The notes beneath the pieces are model-generated. The model made no database searches and was not told the origin of the DNA. It was given only the letters and a program-made list of their open reading frames with translations. The translations under genes and the position numbers were made by a program. Below, in pieces: positions 58,354-64,000 of a stretch of DNA of 64,000 nt (position 1 is the first letter of the stretch; every line of letters starts with the position of its first letter). This DNA is from Rhynchopus euleeides (taxonomy: Eukaryota > Euglenozoa > Diplonemea > Diplonemida > Diplonemidae). Where the stretch lies: NCBI GenBank assembly GCA_963210315.1, contig OY723320.1:1054001-1118000 (forward strand), read 5' to 3'.

Positions 58354-59701
58354 ATGAGCAAACGTACAGCATTGGCATTCGACGAGGCCCAGGCAGATGG
58401 GGACGCAGAAAAGTATGAGGCCCTCAATCAGATGGCCGACGATGACGAGGACATCGACCTTGATGACGACGACGACGCCCAGCCAGGCGCAGGGGTGCAC
58501 ACGGGGGACGAGATGCAGCAGATCGACTTCGACGTCGATATGATGCAGGAGTGCGATGTCGACCCCGCCTTCCACCTCCTGCAGCGCTGGTGTCCGGTGC
58601 GGTGGGAGTACAACGTGGACGAGGTGATCAGCCCGCTGTGTGCCTCCCCCATCACAAGCGTCGTGAAAATCCCCGACGACTACAACACCGACGACCTGAA
58701 GATGCTGAACGACGAGGGCATGCAGATCTTCGGCATCGTGGGACTCATCAACCTGCATGCCATGCGCCAGTCGGCTGCCAACCGGGCGCTGTTCGACAAC
58801 CTGTCCCTCCCGTCCACAACAGAGGACATGGGCCGTGCCGACATCGGCACCATCTTGACAGAGGAGTCGCTGAGGCAGAAGCCCGTCGCGCTGATCATGA
58901 ACGAGCGGCTGACCAACCTGCCCCCGGAGCTCGGGGCGCAGCTGCACGTCAACCTGTTCGAGGAGCTGGCGGAGAAGCAGGTGCCGGGTGTGGACCCGAA
59001 GGAGGCGCACCCGCAGTATGAATACTTCCTGATCCTGTCGAAGGTGCGCCTCAACGCTGATAAGGAGCTGGAGGAGCTGGAGGAGGAGAAGCGCGCGCTG
59101 CTGGCGGCGGCGAAAGGGAAGCCGGCGCGGCCGACGCAGAAGAAGCGTGCCCCGGCACCAACTGACTCCGCGGAGCCTGCGATCAGCGAGACGAAGGCGC
59201 TGTTCTCGCGGTCGGAGGAGATGTACTACTTCAGGCACCGCGATACCTCCTTTGCGACGAAGCGTTACATCCTGGACGAGGAGCTCTCGCGTGAGGTGGT
59301 GATTGCGCCTATTGTGGTGCACCGTAGCAAGATGCCCGCAGTGGTATGCCCCCGAGATTCTCTGCCCTATCAATGGCGAGCGCATCTCCTTTTCCTGTGA
59401 AAAAGATAAGGCTGTTGTTTACCACAACAGGGAACCTGTCAGTGTCAAAAAAGATAGTAGGCAGCGCTTGGGCAACAAATTCAACCTCCTCATCAGGCTG
59501 CAGAGCTGCTTTTGTTTTGCCCGGAATTGGCGCACAAACAAAATCCCGGACTCACAGCATAGAGTCCAAGTGTTTCCCGTAGTATATTTTTTTTTTGCGA
59601 AAAACTTTGCGCACAACCGGGGCAAGCTGCCAACCCACACAAAACCCACACCACAGATTAAGGACATCAAGTCGATGGATGACTACTTCGACGAGCAGTG
59701 A
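58354..59701 (+). CDS. BCCIP/Bcp1-family protein, two exons
   Basis: Exons 58354-59343 and 59657-59701, about 344 residues, near the usual family length. BCCIP/Bcp1 proteins act in nuclear export and ribosome assembly (Rpl23 chaperone in yeast) and, in animals, bind BRCA2 and p21. Family signs: an acidic start (DDDEDIDLDDDDD), IDFDVDMMQECDVDPAFHLLQRW, GIVGLINL, ALIMNERLTNLPPELGAQLH, YEYFLILSKVRL, LFSRSEEMYYFRHRDTSF and VVIAPIVVHRSKMPAV. A GTATGC donor at 59344 and CCACACCACAG acceptor join in phase 0 to a 14-residue last exon ending MDDYFDEQ. ATG chosen at MSKRTALAF because the acceptor-like CACAG lies 24 bases upstream; sequence before it looks untranslated. Confidence 0.8.
59344..59656 (+). 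other. Spliceosomal intron of the BCCIP gene
   Basis: 313 bases, GTATGC..CCACAG. Without removal the frame hits a stop at 59398. The inner part (59403-59560) is a GTGCGC-superfamily repeat in antisense, so the intron either captured one or was made by one. Confidence 0.75.
59403..59560 (-). repeat. GTGCGC-superfamily repeat, copy B2, inside the intron
   Basis: On the - strand: GTCCGGGATTTTGTTTGTGCGC, CCGGGCAAAACAAAAGCA, GCAGCCTGATGAGGAGGTTG, TTGTTGCCCAAGCGCT, ACTATCTT. The last four blocks recur in order at 63341-63487. Confidence 0.7.
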
Positions 59702-60646
59702 ACGTGAGGGTTTTCGTAGCCGGAGCTGCATCCATCAAGCTCCCTGACGACGGAGGGGGGTGGGATGCAACAGGCCTGCCATGGCCCATACTGCAGAGCT
59801 TTTGTCCCCCAGTTGCGGAAAGCCTCTCTGGCCCCTCCACGCTAACCGCAAACCGGTTCCTCAGATCGGGCGGGGGGAAGGGGGGGTGGGGGTGGGGGTG
59901 GAGTGCCTTTTTTTTGTTGTTCCGCACACAACTCGCGTGAGCAGAAAGCGAAATCCAACCCACCACAGCAAGCATCCAAACGTGCTCTGTGCACTAACTC
60001 CTCCCCCCCGCCCCCCGCCCCCCGCCCCCCGCCCCCCGCCCCCCGCCCCCCCCCCCCCCACCCTTCATCAAGGCTCCGGGTGTGATTTATCAGTTCAGGG
60101 TTTTGTGTGCAGAAGCGTCAACGCATCAACAATACAAAATACAGGCTAAAAGAGCGGTTGCTGCTAAGAATGGTGAAAGTGACACTTTCCAATGGGCCTG
60201 TGTGGAGTCATGGGTGCCTCCACCGGGAGTTACCTTATTATGCCTGTGTTGCCCCCACCCCCCCACCCCCGGCTATATAACAGCAACCCCCCCCCCCTTC
60301 CTCCCTCGCACCCCCCACCCCACCCCACAGTGGCTGGCTTAACGTTGTTGCGCGACTCTGTGATGGCGTTGACCATTTGCATAATTCGCTGGGAATTCTG
60401 GGAAGAGGGGAGAGGGGGGGGGGGGAGGGAGGGGGATGCAAATATTCTAACAACCTCAAGAGTTTCGAATTCTGTTTTTTTTTGCGAATCCTGCTGTTAT
60501 TTGCGATACCCTGTCGGAGGACGTCATCCACCCCAACACAGGAGGAACACACACGCACACACCGACAGTGCCGGTGCCAGGCAGGCGGGCAAGAGCCTCC
60601 ACGGAAGGGTGTCGCAGCTCGGTGCGAGGGTGTGTGGGGGGTTAAG
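59702..60646. other. Interval before the membrane protein gene
   Basis: No gene seen. Contains a GCCCCCC heptamer array (60005-60058), further C- and G-runs (60287-60300, 60411-60424), and TATATAA at 60272-60278. A TTGCGAATCCTGCTGTTATTTGCGA stretch near 60483 resembles intron-type sequence. Confidence 0.4.
60005..60058. repeat. GCCCCCC heptamer microsatellite
   Basis: Seven or more units ending in a pure C-run; the - strand has many G6 runs and should form G-quadruplexes. Confidence 0.8.
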
Positions 60647-62500
60647 ATGACAATCCCCTCCGTGCATGCCGTGTGGGCGGTGCTGTGCCTCTGCGCTGTG
60701 AAGGCCAGCGGGCAGGCGTCGTATACAGCCGATGTGGTGCTGGCACCCGGTGTGGACAACACCATCGATTTCTTCAACGGCTCTGTCGGCTCGGATGCCA
60801 TTCTGACGAAAGTTGTCTTCACGGTAAATGACATGGCATGTGTGAATCCGACGGAGTACCCCTCCATCAGATTCACACATCTGTCGCCGGCAGCATCAGC
60901 CCTGGCGCTGGGCACGCAGTACCAGCGGCTGTTTGAAATGCCGTGGGACAGGGAGGGGATGGTTGCGAACATCGACCGCTTCTACACCGAAGAGGAGCTG
61001 AATCTGCAGGAGTTCTACGTTGAAAACTTTGCCTCACCTTGCGCGGCGAACGTCACAATGGAGCTCCACCTTATCCGGCAAGGCCTCGGCACGAGTGACA
61101 AGTCGATTCGGGTTCCCGTCCCAGTGCACGACGCGTCGCAGCTGAAACAGTGCGTCACGTTCAATTCGACATACCGCCTCCTCACATCGCTGCAGGCAAA
61201 GTGCCCTCTCTCGATCGAGGTTGCTGGGACCTACATCAACAGCAGCACGGCGATCGACAACCCCGTGTGGATCCCCTTTGCTGACAGCGGGTGCACAGAG
61301 GTGACATTCCACTACGAACGCGTCGACAGCGCCTGCGAAAACACCTACGTCATCTTCAGGTTTGCCCCAGCGCCTTCATCCGATGGGAGCGCGCCGCTGC
61401 CGTCAGCCGCCCCCACCCCCACGCCTGCAGAGCCGGGCAGCATGGTGCCGCTGGTGAAGGTCGAGGTGTCGGATCCCGTCACACTCGGGCCCCTCGAGTC
61501 CCACTCGTGGAAGCTCGGCCTCTTCGGGTCTGTGGTTCAAAGGGTGGTCATCAAGAACACCGCCCCTGCCCCGAGCAGGGACTCTGTGTGCAGCGGTGGG
61601 TATCGCGTTGCCAAGGTGTTGGTGGAGGCAAGGATCGCGCAGGTGGTGAGCATCGGGTTCGACGGGGCAGAGGCTGCGGTTGACGTGGATATATTCACAT
61701 CCAACAGCCAGGAGGTCCCCATCAAGGTCTACAACATGGAGCCGCAGTGCGGCAAGCTGGAGTTGTCCGCGTCAGTCGAGACCCTCCTGGTGGCCGCCAA
61801 TTCGCAGAAGGTCATCGAGGCCTCCATCGCCTTGGCTGTGTCGGACCACAGCTATGTGGGGTCCGCTGAGATCTGCCTGCACCTCGACAAGGAGCACACC
61901 GTCATCGAGAAGGTCTCCTACACGCCGAAATGCGACACCTCGCAGCAGGACGTCGTTATGTGGGTCGGGGGGAAGTCCTTTGGCAACCTCGCTGGGCTGG
62001 TGTCGAACACTATCGGCGTCGCCCAGACTGGCGTCAAGGAGGGCGATTGCACACCGATCGAGGTGGAGTACGCCATTGTGGGATGCCCCAGTGTCTCAAA
62101 ATACACGGAGGTGGCTTTTAAGTTCACAACGAGCTCGCTGGCGCTGGTGCAGAGCACCCCTGTGCCCACGCCGGTCCCAACCCCACCCCCGACCCCTGCG
62201 CCGCCTTCGCCCCCCTCGCCCCATGCTTCGACGCCTGCGCCCCCGAAAACAGACGACAACTACGTCATGCTACCCCTGTTTGTCCTGCTCGGTGTGGTCG
62301 GAGTAGTCGCACTCCTCTTCGGAGGGGTGTGCCTCCGCCGCCGCCTCCGTGGGCCCCAACCCACCAACAACTCGCCAAGAGGGAAGCGGAAGAACCAGCA
62401 GGCCCCGCCGCCGCACGAGGATGCGCTGCTAGACTCGCCATATGTGTGCCACGAGGCGGATATCGGGGTGCCCGACGATGAGCTGCAAATTATCGACTGA
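60647..62500 (+). CDS. Type I membrane glycoprotein of unknown family
   Basis: 617 residues from the ATG at 60647, chosen because it opens a signal peptide (MTIPSVHAVWAVLCLCAVKASG, cut before QASY) while the longer upstream frame is low-complexity. The ectodomain has three similar-sized parts with paired Cys (SPCAANVTM..KQCVTF, DSVCSGGYRVAKVLVEARI, PQCGKLEL..SAEICLHL..PKCDTS) and N-glycosylation sites (NGS, NVT, NST, NSS). Pro/Thr-rich stalks lie near residues 250-265 and 500-535. A TM segment (YVMLPLFVLLGVVGVVALLFGGVCL) is followed by a basic stop-transfer (RRRLRG) and a 65-residue tail with YVCHEAD and an acidic end, possibly a trafficking signal. No homologue recognised; likely a cell-surface protein. 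Confidence 0.75.
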   Translation: MTIPSVHAVWAVLCLCAVKASGQASYTADVVLAPGVDNTIDFFNGSVGSDAILTKVVFTVNDMACVNPTEYPSIRFTHLSPAASALALGTQYQRLFEMPWDREGMVANIDRFYTEEELNLQEFYVENFASPCAANVTMELHLIRQGLGTSDKSIRVPVPVHDASQLKQCVTFNSTYRLLTSLQAKCPLSIEVAGTYINSSTAIDNPVWIPFADSGCTEVTFHYERVDSACENTYVIFRFAPAPSSDGSAPLPSAAPTPTPAEPGSMVPLVKVEVSDPVTLGPLESHSWKLGLFGSVVQRVVIKNTAPAPSRDSVCSGGYRVAKVLVEARIAQVVSIGFDGAEAAVDVDIFTSNSQEVPIKVYNMEPQCGKLELSASVETLLVAANSQKVIEASIALAVSDHSYVGSAEICLHLDKEHTVIEKVSYTPKCDTSQQDVVMWVGGKSFGNLAGLVSNTIGVAQTGVKEGDCTPIEVEYAIVGCPSVSKYTEVAFKFTTSSLALVQSTPVPTPVPTPPPTPAPPSPPSPHASTPAPPKTDDNYVMLPLFVLLGVVGVVALLFGGVCLRRRLRGPQPTNNSPRGKRKNQQAPPPHEDALLDSPYVCHEADIGVPDDELQIID

Positions 62501-63340
62501 TGAGAGAGGTAGATGGCGAGGCGGGTGGGGGGTTTTGTGGGGGTGGGTGGGTGGGGGAGTCTTGCTCGGTCAGAGGATGCAAAGGAGACACAGGCGCAGC
62601 TGTGCTTCAGAGATGTGTGGCGGGCACCTTGCCCCCGCCCCTGCCCCTGGTTGCCGCCCCCCTTCGGCAACGGGTTCAAATTCAAAAAAGATGAAGAGAG
62701 AGAGAGGGGGGGTGAGAGAAGGCCGTTGTCTTTGCCGCTAAGATAAGAAATAGCAAGAAACCCCTCTGCTGAAAGCACTGAGGTGGCGCCGCAGTCTGGC
62801 TGCCCAGATACGCGCCAGGTGTAAACTTGTGGCCACGCTGCTCCCTGCCACCTGCGTCACACCCTGTGTCCGTGTTGGTCCATGTGGTGCGCAGTCGTGC
62901 CTGGTGCGTCCTGCAATGCAAACTCAGGGAGAGCTGGGCGGAGGGGTGGCTGTGCTATGGACGGTGCCAAAGCCACACGTCGAGAGCGAGCATTGCGTGC
63001 TCAGTGCGGGATCTGCACTGCAAAAAAAATGGGAAAAAAAACAAAAGAACAAAAGAACATTGCTTCCCCCGTGTGCGTGTGTGTGTTTTCAACCCTGGTG
63101 GTGTGGTGCGGCGTGCAGTACAGTGCAGCACAGCCCGAGTCTGGCCCGTCCTTCTGATGGCGGCTTACTTATATGGGATGAGGGTGCTGTGGGGTGTGGG
63201 GTGTGAGTGTATATGCGTGATTAGGGGGCCTTGACTCTGTGTCAGAACTGTGTCCGTTTGCCTCTTCTTTGTGTCAGGCAGGCTCGCTCATTCTGCACAC
63301 AACTGCCATTCAATCATTGAGCTGGACGACCCTTCTCTCC

Positions 63341-63487
63341 GTGCCACACTGTTTGTTTGTGCGCCAAATCCGGGCAAAACAAAAGCAACTCCCGCAGCCT
63401 GATGAGGAGGTTGTATTTGTTGCCCAAGCGCTACTATCTTCCTGACAGGGCTCCTCCCTGTTGGAGTAAAAAGCTGTGTCGCGTTTC
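63341..63487 (+). repeat. GTGCGC-superfamily repeat, copy B3
   Basis: TTTGTTTGTGCGCCAAATCC, GGGCAAAACAAAAGCA, GCAGCCTGATGAGGAGGTTG, TTGTTGCCCAAGCGCTACT, matching the antisense of the BCCIP intron copy at most positions. Confidence 0.7.
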
Positions 63488-63863
63488 AAACCAGAATAGT
63501 GAGGGGGGGCAGCTTCGCCCTTTCTCACTTCTCTGCATTTCTGATCGAAAGGCCTCCATGACATGCGTGGTTCACTGCGTGCAGTCATTCCGACTCGTCC
63601 CTCCCCCCCCCCTCCCCGCCACCGTTTGCTTCACCCAACCACCCAGCTTCGCACAGCATGGAAATCATGAAGAGGGGGGGGAGGGTGCATTTGAACCCTC
63701 ACAAACGCTGTTTTGTTTGACCCCCCCACCCCCATCCCTTCCCCTCACACACACTCGCCCCACACATGTGAGTGGGGCTGAGACGTGTGAAGGCAGCACC
63801 CACACCCGCGCCCCCCCGCCCCCCCCGGAAAAGCCAAGGAATATTTGCCGTGCCTCTCTGATT

Positions 63864-63965
63864 CTTTTTGCTTGCGCTCAACGAAAAATCAGCCCGGATC
63901 TGCCTTTTTTTGCAGTTGCTGGGCAAGGGTGTTTCTCTTATTACAGCGAAAGGAGTACGATTTCG
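63864..63965 (+). repeat. GTGCGC-superfamily repeat, copy A5
   Basis: TTGCGCTCAACGAAAAATC, CCCGGATCTGCC, TTGCAGTTGCTGGGCAAGGG, CAGCGAAAGGAGTACGATTTCG; closest to 31161-31254. The run of T before TTGCAG varies in length. Confidence 0.7.
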
Positions 63966-64000
63966 TCTGATTGTTTCAGCATTCTTCGTCCCGCCGCCGC

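Larger units (their letters stand above)
62501..64000. other. Gene-free end of the window
   Basis: No coding frame supported. Contains two GTGCGC-superfamily copies (63341-63487, 63864-63965), G- and C-runs (63600-63612, 63675-63684, 63810-63826) and short CA/GT-rich stretches. Confidence 0.45.

Noticed and set aside
60272-60278. TATATAA as promoter of the membrane protein gene
   Set aside because: About 370 bases upstream with long C/G runs between, and other host genes lack a comparable box.
63395-63420. Hammerhead ribozyme core (CCTGATGAG) in the GTGCGC repeat
   Set aside because: No matching GAAA strand and no stem II at the right distance; only the CTGATGA word fits.

Overview
This is nuclear DNA from a eukaryotic microbe: GC-rich, compact, with long mostly intronless reading frames, one clear spliceosomal intron (59344-59656), and many nested DNA transposons. 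All eighteen or so host genes and gene pieces read on the + strand; genes on the - strand occur only inside mobile elements. One-way gene order, a receptor-type adenylyl cyclase built like those of trypanosomatids, polypyrimidine-AG sequence shortly before several starts and few introns together suggest a euglenozoan-type flagellate (a diplonemid-like relative is my best guess). This lineage call is inference; no rRNA, spliced-leader gene or tRNA was found to prove it.

Layout. 318-3670: a LamG, transmembrane, HAMP-like, adenylyl cyclase gene with two frame breaks. 3671-6167: gene-free, repeat-rich. 6168-8815: two tandem UBL-WD40 genes. 8829-20332: a transposon nest (an outer GGTGCCCC element holding a two-ORF TA-duplicating element, an outer CAGGGCATTAG element, a palindromic MITE, a protease-plus-DDE pogo-like transposon and a GTAC-palindrome MITE). 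20481-27276: a WD40 gene remnant and four more UBL-WD40 genes, with a retroelement in one leader. 27869-30905: a UBL-DUF4116 gene split by a second copy of that retroelement. 32081-38597: a hAT transposon carrying a deleted copy of the protease-DDE transposon. 39249-40244: an EF-hand gene whose last codons were hit by a 9-kb transposon nest (40193-49260). 49614-51659: a leucine-rich-repeat protein. 52497-57460: three more UBL-WD40 genes and a broken DUF2009 gene. 58354-59701: BCCIP/Bcp1. 60647-62500: a type I membrane protein.

The most striking items are (1) nine UBL-WD40 paralogues in about 1.44-kb duplication units, with a constant N-terminal ubiquitin-like domain and scaffold but changing residues next to the blade 'GH' positions; (2) two retroelement insertions with 18-20 bp target-site duplications whose 5' ends fold like hepatitis-delta-type self-cleaving ribozymes, with a compensatory base change in P3; (3) a leader cassette shared by the WD40 genes and by unrelated EF-hand and DUF2009 genes; (4) a short, structured GTGCGC repeat superfamily found in intergenic DNA, inside transposons and inside the BCCIP intron. 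The host genes look like signalling and scaffold proteins (cyclase, EF-hand, LRR, WD40 adaptors); no metabolic pathway is visible.
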